Positions 1 through 9,594 of a stretch of 20,367 bases of DNA are shown here, piece after piece. The stretch is from assembly GCA_025349905.2 (NCBI GenBank), contig MU624854.1:1-20367 (forward strand). The letters run 5' to 3'. Each line of letters starts with the position of its first letter. Within the stretch, counting starts at the first letter, position 1. Origin of the DNA: Blastocladiella britannica. Lineage: Eukaryota > Blastocladiomycota > Blastocladiomycetes > Blastocladiales > Blastocladiaceae. A program made the position numbers and the translations under genes. Below the pieces are notes generated by a model. It was not told the origin of the DNA, did not search any database, and saw only the letters and a list, made by a program, of their open reading frames with translations.

Positions 1-992
1 AGAGTGTTGCGATACCATCCCGTACCTCCCCTTTTTTTTTACAATTCTTTTTTCTTTCTTAACGGCGTGTATGCACACCAACCATTTCTTTTTTCTTTCT
101 GTGGGTTTTATCCTTGCTTGCTTTTCACCCACCTCTCATTCTTTTCTTCCTTCTCTGCCTCCCCTTGATTTTACGCAGAGCATTGTTGCTAGACTCATCC
201 CTTCTTTTTTTTTTATTTTTTTCTCTCGCGTTTACCGCTTCAGGTTCCTCCGTTATCTCTCCCTCCCTCTCTTTCCCGCTTTCATTTTCATTTTTGTTTC
301 GTGATCGTTATGATCGCGATCCTATCGCAAGGGCTTGCAAATATGTCTTTTTCGGATGTGGCCATTGGATTGGGGGGATACATGTGCGCGCTCCATCCTT
401 TTTTGGTGTGCTTGCCTACCTCTGTCAATTGGTCTCACCGAGCAAACAATGCCCTCGTACCTCTTTTTTTTTTATTCTTCTTTTTTTAATAGTTTTCTTG
501 CATCAAGGTGTGTCTGTACATTCGATTTGTTTTGCATACTTTGGTGCCGCCTTTCGTCTTCCCTCCTCTATTTTTTACTCCTCTCCCTTTTCCGTTTTCT
601 GCTTTTTTCTGCTTTTCGTGATAGCTGGCTGTGAGCATCTGGGTACGCCATATCTCTTATTATTTGCGAAAGGCAAGCGCTCATTTCAGAATCTAGTCCC
701 AGCCCAGTCCGTGAGAGTGAATGAGGATCAAGCGTACTGGTACATTTCCATTCCAGGTGCACGCTCCCGATCTACGGTGCACATCAACCCCTTCCCTTTC
801 TCTCGTGCTGCCTGTCCCACAAGTCCCACAATCCGCCTCTCCTTCCACGGTTGGCCCTGCTCCTCCTCCTCCCAGCTTCCACTCGACAGTACCGACGAGA
901 GCCAGAAAACAAGCGTTCCCTCGTATCGATTTCGTTTGCAGTGCTTTGGGAAATGAAGTCCTTCTCTTTGGGAATAATTAAATTTCAAAAAT
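1..992. other. Pyrimidine-rich intergenic/leader region without a supportable gene
   Basis: The first roughly 630 bases are dominated by T and C, with many runs of T and CTTT/TCTC on the plus strand. From about 650 composition becomes more mixed, and the last 25 bases before the next start codon are A/T-rich. Several open frames cross the stretch (the longest is plus-strand, 114-956), but their products are Leu/Phe/Ser-rich low-complexity translations of pyrimidine tracts with no recognisable domain. I see no tRNA, rRNA or mobile element. It probably holds the promoter and 5' leader of the PP1-inhibitor gene and possibly the end of a gene lying outside the window. Confidence 0.6.
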
Positions 993-1775
993 ATGTCCTC
1001 CTCACATACGCAATCTCCCGGCCAGCCCGGGTCGCCACTGCCCGGTTCACCGCGGACGCAACGCGACGGTGCCGAGCATCCGCACTACGATGACGACTAC
1101 TCGCCCTCGTCGTCCTCGTACGCGGGTGGCAGCCGTTTAGCCATGCGTGGCGGTGGTGTCCCGCGGTCGGCCGCACACGGGTCACGGACGCTGGTGATCA
1201 CCGCCAATGCCACTGCCACCACCGACAACGACGGCAATGCTGCATCGCCCGTGGTAGGTATCTTGTCGTTGACGGGCGCCGCCACCGCTGCCATTGGCGA
1301 TGCCACTGAACCGGGAAGTACCAGCGGTGGGCACATTGTCTGGGACGAGAGCGTGGTGGACAACGAGGGGCTCGGGCGCAAGTCGTCCAAGGGTCCGTCT
1401 CTTTATTTCCAAGTTCATTTTCATTCAATTGACTAGTAATTTCGCCTAGTGTGCTGCATCTTTCGTAAACAACGCGCCTGGGACGAGTCAGACTCGGACT
1501 CGTCCGACTTTTCGTCTAGCGACAGCGACAGTGATAGCGACGATTCTGGTGCTGAAGGTGCTCGTCCTGCGCCGAAACGCGCTGCTGACGAAGGCAATGG
1601 TTACAATGGTCACCACCACCATGGACATCACCACCACCATCACCCGGACTGCGATGAGCACGATCATGGTCCAAAAAAGGCTGCCAAACTTCCCGGCCCG
1701 AACGCCTACGAGCGACAGCCAAAGTACAAACGGCGACCCGGTCCGCCGGCTGGTCCGGCTGGTCCGTCGTCATGA
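993..1775 (+). CDS. YPI1: Type 1 protein phosphatase inhibitor, Ypi1/inhibitor-3 (PPP1R11) family
   Basis: Two exons, 993-1392 and 1450-1775 (intron 1393-1449, 57 nt, donor GTCCGT, acceptor CCTAG, phase 1), give 241 residues. The core, residues about 114-150, reads HIVWDESVVDNEGLGRKSSK followed by VCCIFRKQRAWDESDSDSSD. This is the family signature: a [K/H]-V/I-x-W PP1-docking segment, the DNE(H/G)xGR(K/R)SSK block and the Cys-Cys pair, which the intron splits. After it come a Ser/Asp acidic stretch and a His-rich segment (ten His around 1612-1650), as in inhibitor-3 proteins. The N-terminal 110 residues are Ser/Gly/Thr-rich and look disordered. The known role is to bind and regulate the PP1 catalytic subunit, largely in the nucleus. 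The start is the first ATG after an A/T-rich leader. Its 3' end converges on the RasGEF gene, only 44 bases away. The first Cys of the usual CCC is Val here. Confidence 0.88.
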
Positions 1776-1798
1776 ATATACATGTGTATCAACTTCTA

Positions 1799-1804
1799 TT
1801 TATT
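1799..1804 (-). promoter_or_regulatory. Putative polyadenylation signal AATAAA of the RasGEF gene
   Basis: AATAAA is read on the minus strand 15 bases beyond the RasGEF stop codon. It lies inside the 44-base interval shared with the convergent YPI1 gene, so the two 3' untranslated regions must overlap. Confidence 0.45.
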
Positions 1805-1819
1805 ATTGGGGGGTGCTAT

Positions 1820-4800
1820 TCATGGATTGGCCAAGCTTCGTTGGGGACTCGGTAATGGCGCTGCTACCACCGCCGGAGGTGGCGCGGCAGCAACAAGTTG
1901 CGAAACGCCGTCCCACCCGGTGGGCTCGACCAGCGCCGCCCGGTCATAGAGCGAGTCGTGCGACGCCGGGTTGGGCACATAGCACACTGAAATCAGCCGC
2001 TGAATGTCCGACACGGGAGCATAGTGGTATCCGGCGTCCTGGTACCGTAAAGTTTCCTGAATGATGCGGTACACGTGCCCGCGCTTGGTGACGTTGAGCA
2101 GCTTGGAGCCGGGCATCTTGTTCGGGACTTCTTCGATTTGGATCAGGTTGCCTGTATGTGACGATCTGTTTTAGATTTCGCTTTGTTAGTGGATCCATGG
2201 TGAGACAAATGAAAAGAAATATAGACGGACATAAGTGGAATCCGAGCGCTCACCACATCCGTCGGCATCACATGCAAGTACTGCTCGCGGTACTGCCCTT
2301 TTCCTTGAATCAGTTGGTTGAAATCATCCAAGCGCTACATCAAACGTTCTTGGTGTCAGTCGTACACGACTTAGGAGGAAACCAAAAACAACAGCCGCTA
2401 ATTTAAAAAATAAGAAAAGAGTACCTTATCAAACCCAGAAATCTTCTTCTTGAGCTTATTGCATGTAAACTTGAGCCTCCAGATCGCTCGGTTCTGGTAC
2501 CCGTTGTAAACGGCCGCAAACGACATGAAGTTTTTCATTTCGATCAAGTGCTGTATTATTATTGTCGCAAGTTAGTTTTCCTTTCGCATATCTCATGAAT
2601 GTAGGTAGGGCGTACATGGGTCAGGTCAAAGAACCACGACATTCGTGCAACCCGGTCGTTCAAGTCTGGTAGCGACAGTATGCTCATGGTGACCCATTTG
2701 GCCATTTCATTGTACCGCTGGATCAATACCCTACAATAAAAAAAAAAAAGGAACATTGAGTGAAAAAATGCAGCCAAATATGTAAATAAAACATACCAGA
2801 TATTCGGTGCCCGCAATTGCGCGTCGGGTCCCTCAAACGCCTTGTTGAGCAGCTCCGTGGGCTTGATTCGCCGGTACACGAGCATCTCCGAAATGCAGAG
2901 CTGGCGAGCGACCTCCTCGGCATCGCACTGAAAGAGACTGGTGATTTTGGAAATGCCTTTCGGGATCTTGGGGAGCGGCATTGGAATGTCACGCTCCTTT
3001 CGCGCGTACTCAACCGCTCGTGACGACTATGCAAGATTTTATCCGTGAGTGAGTATGGTGTGAGGGAGGCGATCCTCCGGCAAAAGAGAAAACAACAAAG
3101 AAGGTACCAGTTTAAACAAGTTGCGGCGCACTTGCTTGCCCAGCATCGCTTGCTTGTCCATCGCCATGACATTTTCCGTAAACGCAAGCAAAAGTGCCGT
3201 CAACACCGGGCCATGAACCGGGTCGGTAAACGCGGTGGTGTGCTTGGCGGTCCATTGCTTGAGAACATTGGCCACCCTGCTCTGCACCTTGGACCGAAAG
3301 TTCCAGTAATCGGCAAGCGATTGGTGCCCGAACCGCGGCACATGGTACCGTTCAATCAATTTTTTTAGGAGGATCTCAGGCGTTGTAAGCGAATGCAAGG
3401 TCAACAGGAACGTCTCCACGAGCGAAGCGTCTAATTCCATGCCCCATCACAAAATGGGTGAATATTACGATACAAGGATGGAAAAATGAAGGAGGGAACG
3501 TACAGTCGTTGAAATTGGTCACCATTTCCGGGGTCATCTTCTCAATCAGCTTATTGAGCGTGGCCGCGGCGATCCGGCCCGTGTCGTCAAACACCACATT
3601 GATGCCGGGGATGTCGGGGCCTTCCTCCCACATGCTCAGCTCGACGTTCCCAGCAGCGGCGCTGTTGATCAGTCCACCAGTGGCGGCCGTCAGCTCCCAC
3701 AAGTCCAAGAGTCGTTTGCCATCGTTCCGCCAAAGCGGCTCGTCAAAATCCACAATCAGCACGTCGAGGGGACGCAAGTGGAGCTGGTGGATCGGGAAGT
3801 CGAGTGGGAGTGCCTCGGCCGCGTCCATCATGGACTCGGTGTCAGAGGCAACCGCGGCCGCGGTGGCGACGACGACCGTAGTAGCGGCGACAGCAGCAGT
3901 CGTTGCAGCAGCGCTGCTGGGCCGACTAAACATCCCAAGCCCGAGCCCTGGAATTTCGTTGGCCCATACCCGTCGAATGTACCGCGGCGACAGTCCCAGC
4001 CATCGGGCAATCGACGGAAGCAAGTCCCGAAGGGTCACAGTCGGATCGACCTCCATTTCGACCCGCGCGCCGCTGACGCTGCGGTCCACGAGCGTCGTCA
4101 GCGTGAGCCGCTGGCACGCCGGCCGAACGTGCAGGTCGGACCGGTTATACACGGACCGCAGCGATTCCCACACGGGCGTGCGCGCCGCGAGCACCTCGCC
4201 CGCGGCCGTGCCCAGCGCTATCGAGTTGTCGAGCGCCGACGGATCGTCTAGCGACAAGAGCGTCTCCACGTCCAGCGCCATCGCGGTCTCGGCGACGGAT
4301 ACGGTCGCTCGTTCCCGGTGCGTACACCGGGCAGGTCCACCTTGCCACGCCGCCGCCTCGTTTGGATTGGCGGTGGTGCTGCTGGAATTGGTCGCAACGG
4401 CCGCCGCCGCCAAAGCACCAGCAGCAGCAGTTGAAGTGGCTGTCGTTGTAAATACACTTGGTTCGGTTGCGGGCGGCAGCATCAGCACAGGACGATTCAC
4501 CAGCTTCACATCGAGGAGCTGGTGGTGCACTTTGAACTCCAAGGCCGACGACATGGCTTCCCTGACCGTCAACAGTCCCGCGTACTCGCCGACGGTGGCC
4601 GATTCGGGGAGCCACTGTTTCTCTTCAATCAGGTACAGCCCGTACAGGAAGTCCGAGTGTCCGAGCTGAAGGGACTTGGACTTGATCGAGTACAGCACCA
4701 GCGAACATAGCTCGGGGGTGGTAAAGTGCGGTGGGGCCTTGATCACAAACCGCGTGTTGAGCTCGGGCATTTGCACACGCACAAACATGTGGTCGGTGTT

Positions 4801-7295
4801 ACTCCTGAGCTCGAGTTTGTCCTATAGATATCAACCGTCAGTACATGGGTTTATACGGAAGCGGATAAAAACAACGTACACTTGGACCGATCTCATACTC
4901 GGACAACTTTCGTTTTTCGTCCAACCAGAGCCCAAACCGAGAATTGAGCCAAAGTCCCATCTTGTTGGCACGCGAGTAGCCGAACCGCTCCAGAAGCTGC
5001 AGTGCCGCGTCGGCCACGGTCAAGTCGTGGCGGAACTGAATGCGCAAACCATGCTCCTCTCCCTGCACGTAAACGGTGGCCGAAAACAGCAGCGTGTCCG
5101 CTTTTGGAATCCATCGCCATTCGCACTGTTTTGTTAAGCACGAACGGTTTAGTTTGGTACGGGCGTTATCAACGCGCACAACGTCCAATGAAATGAAAAC
5201 TGCGTACATAGTTCTGTAAGAGCCCATCCAACATCTCGCCCCCATTCGCGATCCGCGTGCGAACCCCCGGCAGCTTGGGATCGTAGAAATACAGCGCGCT
5301 CCCTGGAACAGACGACGTTGGCGATAGTCCCGCTGCCTGCGCAATGAGTCCCATGGCCAGACTGGCGTCCACGCGGGGGGAGCCCGAGACGCTAATTTCA
5401 AACATCACCTCGATCGAGTTGCCGCCGTCAAAGTCGGGCCCGAGAAACACAAACACCGGAATGGTGTCCACCACGTCCGGAACAATCTCGGCTACGTGCG
5501 CGGCGCCGGGCGACGCCATGGGTGAGATGGGCGATGCCGGGTGGTTCGCAGACAGTGAGTAGGTGCTGTTGCTGAACGTGCGGGTGTTGAGCTGCGGTGG
5601 CACGCGGCGGACAGTTCCGCCGGACAACTGGGCCGCGCTACTGCCGCTATTGCCGTGGCTATCGGTGGTACCGGGAGGATCAAACAAGGACGGCGTGCTG
5701 ACGGTAAAGAGGTTCCGCATTTTTGCAATCGACCGGCGGATTGTGCTCGACTTGTTGGATTCGGTCGCCCCACTGGTTGCCACAAGAGCAGCGGCGGTCG
5801 GAGACGTACCAGAGGCAGTCATATCACCGCTGAAACTTGAATTGTTCTGGCCTCTATTGTCGCCGAGGCTGCTCTGCGACTTGCCCGAAGCGCCACGACC
5901 ACGGCGCTGGGTCACGGTAGACGACAACGCCAGCTGCTCCTCGGATCCCGACACTTGTGCCTTGCCCGACTTCCCACCGCGCACCAGCGTGCGAGTCGGC
6001 GGCGGAGCCGCTGCCAGCGGCAGGGACGAGGAGGCCGCAGATGTCAACGAGTGCTGGGAGATGGTGGAGACGCTCCGACCCGAAGAGGAGCGTGGGATCG
6101 GGCCCGGTATCGGGTCGGGCAGTATCCCCATTAGCTCTGGCGAGGAATACTGCGGGTGACCCAGGGTACGGTGCACGGACGCAATACCTGATGCAACCAG
6201 GGACGCATGGTGGTCGCCGGCGGCAGTGGCGGCAGAGCGAAGGAGTATGGGCGTGGGTGACCACCACTGCGGCGGCGGTCGGGTCGCGACGTCCACACCC
6301 GCCGCCCGATTCGGTGCGGTATCGTCCGTATGACTCGAGTGGGTCGATTTCAATGTCCGCGCCAGCGATGCCATGGAAATGGACCCGACAATTCCAGTTG
6401 ATTTTGGTTGGACTACGGCTGCTGCTGCTGCCGTCGGGTCGGCACCACCGTGGGCTTGGTGATTGTGATTGCCAGAGGTTGAGCGCGCAATTGGGAGCTT
6501 CTCCATGGACAATGTTGGCAACTGGCCATGACTGGCGCCAGCGCCAGAAGAAGCAGTGCCGCCAATGGTACCCTCGAGCGACCCGTGTCCGCTCCGCTGA
6601 TGGGCCAAAGTCGTGAAGGAGACAGATTTTACCAGTCGCGACGCGGAGACAAGATTGGAAGCGCTGCCAGAACTGGTAGGAGGCGCCAATCGCTCCAGTA
6701 ACGCGCGAGAAGCCACTTTTCCGTGAGGGGTCAAGGGTGCTAGTGGTGCAGCAGGACCAAGCGACGCATTCGACCCACCCGTCCCACCGCCGACTGCGCT
6801 GCTGCTACTGCTGGCAGCACGGTAATGTGGATCATGAGCGGATTGATCCGGTTGTGAGTGACCGCGAGTAACGGTTGCTGATGAGGATGAAACTTCCACA
6901 GGCGCAAACGTGTCGGCGGAAAGGGCCAAGTACGCTCGGCTCCCCGTGGACCGGGGAGCCCGCACAGTTGGTGCCGCGTCATCGTCGCTTGCCGCGTGCT
7001 CGCGCGACTTTGATCTCACGGTTGGTGTCTGGGCCATCTCTACCAGCGAATTTCCAGATTGGCGGACGAGGCTAACCAGCGAGCGGCTGCGCGAAATCGT
7101 GCTGGTGCGCTGCCGAGCTGTCTCTTCCAGCAGAGCATCTATGGCGGCCCGATCTTGGAAGGAAGAGTCTCGAGGGAGATCAAAGCCGTTTGCGCCTGCT
7201 GTGGCCGCAGAGGGGGTTGGTGGTTCCACTGCCAACATTGGGGAGCTTGTCACCTCCTGCGATTTTGTTGTAATGTCAAGGCGACGGGCTGACAT
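1820..7295 (-). CDS. Ras-family guanine-nucleotide exchange factor with talin-F0-like/ubiquitin-like modules
   Basis: Nine exons on the minus strand: 7295-5208, 5125-4880, 4821-3504, 3430-3108, 3026-2797, 2730-2616, 2550-2425, 2334-2231 and 2165-1820. All phases join and give about 1631 residues. Residues 1-600 are Ser/Thr/Ala-rich and probably disordered. About 610-696, 705-785, 790-880 and 1005-1130 look like ubiquitin-fold modules; the second ends GLWLDEKRKLSEYEIGPSDK, as in talin/FERM F0 (compact W-L-x-x-x-R-x-L-x-x-Y). About 1185-1320 is RasGEF_N (VETFLLTLHSLTTPEILLKK), and about 1350-1600 is the CDC25-type catalytic domain (NEMAKWV, PDLNDRVARMSWFFDLTHHL, MKNFMSFAAVYNGYQN, LNVTKRGHVYRIIQ). 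The family swaps GDP for GTP on Ras/Rap proteins. The exon 8/9 junction (donor GTCCGT) was chosen because it restores IPLISSHTGNLIQIEE, aligning without gaps to the family's IP-[YF]-LG-x-YLTDL-x-FIEE. The start is the first ATG at 7295; the upstream extension lacks ATG. It is divergent from the Galpha gene. Confidence 0.87.
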
Positions 7296-7537
7296 TGTGA
7301 TCCTGTTGTCCTGGCTCAATTCTATTATTTCTTGTGTGTGCTGATGGGCGATAACTTTTTAATTTCCGTTAATGGAGGAAGTCCCCTCTAATATTTTTGT
7401 AATCGTAATTATTGCAGGATCTCGCCTCCAAGACTTTTTTTTGCAACATTTCTATCTGCAGCCATATCGATCCAGCCCCATAAAACATTACTCCTCCAAC
7501 TCAATTCGCGCTTGGTATCGCAGTGCAGCGAGGTGCC

Positions 7538-7551
7538 ATATAAATTTATAT
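7538..7551. promoter_or_regulatory. Palindromic TATA-type element (ATATAAATTTATAT)
   Basis: A perfect 14-bp inverted palindrome reads TATAAA on both strands. Its centre lies about 228 bp before the Galpha start and 250 bp before the RasGEF start, close to the midpoint of the divergent promoter, so it could position transcription in either direction. Function is inferred from sequence only. Confidence 0.45.
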
Positions 7552-7710
7552 AGGCAAAAAAAATTGCAACCGCCAAAGATATATCCGAGTCAAAAAAACA
7601 GCCATCAGCAAAAAAACGGGACAGGGCGACCGTGCCCGTCACTCGCTTCATCGATATCCACCAGGATCTCACGCCAGCCGGCCTCGGTTTTCTGAAATAA
7701 CATTTTAAAA

Positions 7711-7827
7711 ATGAGTACCACCACAGACGTAAAAAAAAAAAAAAAAAAAAAAACCTTGAAATTGAAAAACCATGTCGGAACTCTTGTCGCCCGCCGAGGC
7801 GAAGAAGCGATCAGTCGAGATCGATAA
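7711..7827 (+). other. Overlapping out-of-frame upstream ORF (38 codons) in the Galpha leader
   Basis: An ATG at 7711 has A at -3 (context AAAAATGAGT) and opens a frame reading MSTTTDV, then seven AAA Lys codons through the A tract. It continues past the Galpha start in another frame to a TAA at 7825-7827. The Galpha frame itself has a TGA at 7763-7765, so this ATG cannot be an N-terminal extension. The ORF matters only if transcription starts upstream of 7711. Confidence 0.3.
7731..7753 (+). repeat. Homopolymeric A tract (23 A)
   Basis: Twenty-three uninterrupted A residues lie 18 bases before the Galpha start codon. They are either part of a poly(dA:dT) nucleosome-depleting promoter element or, if transcribed, part of the 5' leader. 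Confidence 0.9.
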
Positions 7828-9414
7828 AATGTTGCGCGACGACGCCCGACAACACGCAGATACGCGCCGCATCTTGTTGCTCGGAACCTCGGAATCCGGC
7901 AAATCAACAGTGCTCAAACAGATGCGCTTGATTGCAAACGAGTCGCTCATTGAGGGCGAGCCGGGCCGGCGGTGGCTCCACACACTCCAGCTTAATGTTG
8001 TACGTGGAGTGGTCGAGTTGATCGCCGGAGCGACGTCTGTTGGAATGGATGTTCCTGAAAATGTACGCTTATTGTCGCTCACCAGGCCAAGGTAAACTGA
8101 TTCTCCCCACTCCCCAGGAACATACATTGCTCCTTGGATCGTTGGACCCATCAAAACTTGCGGGCACACCCATACCCATGCCAGAGGAATGGCGTGAAGC
8201 CGTGCTTGCCGTCTACAACTCTCCATTTCTGGCATTGGCGTTTACGCGTCGCCATGAGTTTTCCGTGATTGACAACTCCTCCTAGTATGTATCGAATCCC
8301 ATCCTTTTTATTATGTTTTGTGCTCATTTCTTTTCCTGCACAGTTGGTATCCGCAAGTGCCACGAATCATGGAGGCAAATGCCCGATTGACAAATGAAGA
8401 TGTCATTAACGCTCGCCTCGAGACAATGGGTTGCTCTGAGACCCGCTTGCAAATGGTATAACTTCTTTTAACCAAGAAGCCTGGGACCCAATACTAACTC
8501 CGAAGATTGAATGCACAGTATGGTCTTGACTACAAGGTCTACGATGTGCCAGGAAATCGAGCTCAGCGGCATGCTTGGGTGCCATTTTTTGATGATGCCA
8601 ATGTGTACGTGTCCAGTATGCACTGGTCGTTGAAAGTCCTTGAAATGACCAATCTCGTTATGCGTGTACAGGATCCTGTTTGTTGTGGCCACCTCCTCCT
8701 ATGATCAAATGCTCCCCGAAGACTCGTCTATGAACCGTCTGACGGATGCAATGATGGTCTTTGAAGAGATTGTCAACAACAAGCTGCTGGACAAGACGGC
8801 CATCATTCTGTTCCTCAACAAGGTACAATGATTTCCTGTTTGCGGTTTTGTGAATGCTCACACACAATGACTCGTAGATCGACTTGCTCAGGGAAAAATT
8901 TGACGCGACTGAGCTGGTGGCGCACTTTCCGGATTATGCCCCGTCTGAAAGGAAGGAGGACGATCGAGTCGAACATGCGTTACGGTTCATGTATGTCTTT
9001 ATATCTGTTCATGTAAAAGCAACGGAGTCGCTCACCTATACTCAAAATTGAATGAATGAACAGGGCAAAAAAGGTACTCAATTCCAATATAGACTATAAA
9101 ACGGCCCAGGGATCTCACACTACCCCTCCCCATGGACAGTTTTACTTTTTGAACAAGGTCAAAGAACGCAAGCTCTATGTGCACAACACGGTACACGCCC
9201 TTTTTTCATCGAAGTCCTGGAAAATAGACTGATCATGTAGAAATCTTGATACCAAACAGTGTGCGACAGATACAAAACAAGCACGGGTCCTGCTGGCAAC
9301 GGTCAACAAGATCGTGATCAAATTGAATTTGCAGAACGTGCGCGTGTGTTTTATACTCCGTTTAAACATGTGGAACGAGGATTCCCTTGTAGACTCACTG
9401 TATCGCTCTTGTAA
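7772..9414 (+). CDS. Heterotrimeric G-protein alpha subunit, atypical (altered P-loop and switch II)
   Basis: Exons are 7772-8062, 8118-8284, 8344-8455, 8519-8604, 8672-8822, 8878-8990, 9064-9190 and 9260 onward; the reading frame joins at every junction. Landmarks are the P-loop GTSESGKS (residues 38-45), the alpha-helical domain, switch I ARLETMG with the Arg that is the ADP-ribosylation/GTPase Arg (R177), switch II DVPGNRAQR (199-207), NKID (268-271) and TCATDT across the exon 7/8 junction (349-354). Two catalytic-site positions differ from consensus: GxGES is GxSES, and GGQ is PGN. The N-terminus MSELLSPAEA lacks the MGxxxS myristoylation and Cys palmitoylation signals. The C-terminus is uncertain. 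After KIVIKLNLQN I favour a short intron 9346-9392 giving an end at 9414 with ...VSLL. Unspliced reading instead runs to 9572-9574 through low-quality sequence. It should bind guanine nucleotides and couple to receptors, with hydrolysis in doubt. Confidence 0.85.
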
Positions 9415-9573
9415 AAAAACACCAGTCAAATCTCTTGTAAGTACGAAAGTGTGGCGCGCCTGTTGTGGGGAAGTGCGGGGGTGGAGGTTGTGGCGCATTT
9501 TTTTCGCGCTTTGTTACGCGTCGCTCTCTTTCGCTCTCTTCCCCAGCGGCGACGAACGACGACAATCAAAGTA

Positions 9574-9583
9574 AATAAATAAA
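9574..9583 (+). promoter_or_regulatory. Overlapping AATAAA motifs between Galpha and dehydrogenase genes
   Basis: AATAAATAAA contains two overlapping AATAAA hexamers, ending 11 bases before the dehydrogenase start. They may serve as the polyadenylation signal of the Galpha gene, or simply be the A-rich leader seen ahead of most starts in this window. Confidence 0.35.
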
Positions 9584-9594
9584 ATACACCGAAT

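Larger units (their letters stand above)
7296..7771. promoter_or_regulatory. Divergent intergenic promoter between RasGEF and Galpha genes
   Basis: About 476 bases lie between two start codons pointing away from each other. The stretch is AT-rich relative to both genes. It contains a 14-bp palindromic TATA-type element near its middle, several A-runs on the Galpha side, an upstream ATG at 7711 and a 23-A tract. I see no coding potential beyond very short frames, and no RNA gene. Confidence 0.6.

Noticed and set aside
114..956. A 280-codon plus-strand open frame
   Set aside because: The product is Leu/Phe/Ser-rich translation of pyrimidine tracts with no domain, and codon use is unlike the neighbouring genes.
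2231..2247. GTGAGC as donor of RasGEF intron 8
   Set aside because: It looks like a good donor, but with any available acceptor the frame breaks before the conserved KLLNVTKRGHVYR block. GTCCGT at 2230 keeps the frame and restores the family alignment.
3458..4669. A 403-codon plus-strand frame opposite RasGEF exon 3
   Set aside because: It is the antisense shadow of a GC-rich exon encoding ubiquitin-like modules; its product is Ser/Ala/Arg-rich with no motif.
7296..7319. N-terminal extension of the RasGEF to 7319
   Set aside because: That frame starts at TTG, not ATG; the first ATG is at 7295.
8093..8117. A 26-nt intron starting at GTAAAC in the first part of the Galpha gene
   Set aside because: The phase does not match and it is too short; the donor GTACGC at 8063 with the same acceptor gives a 55-nt phase-0 intron.
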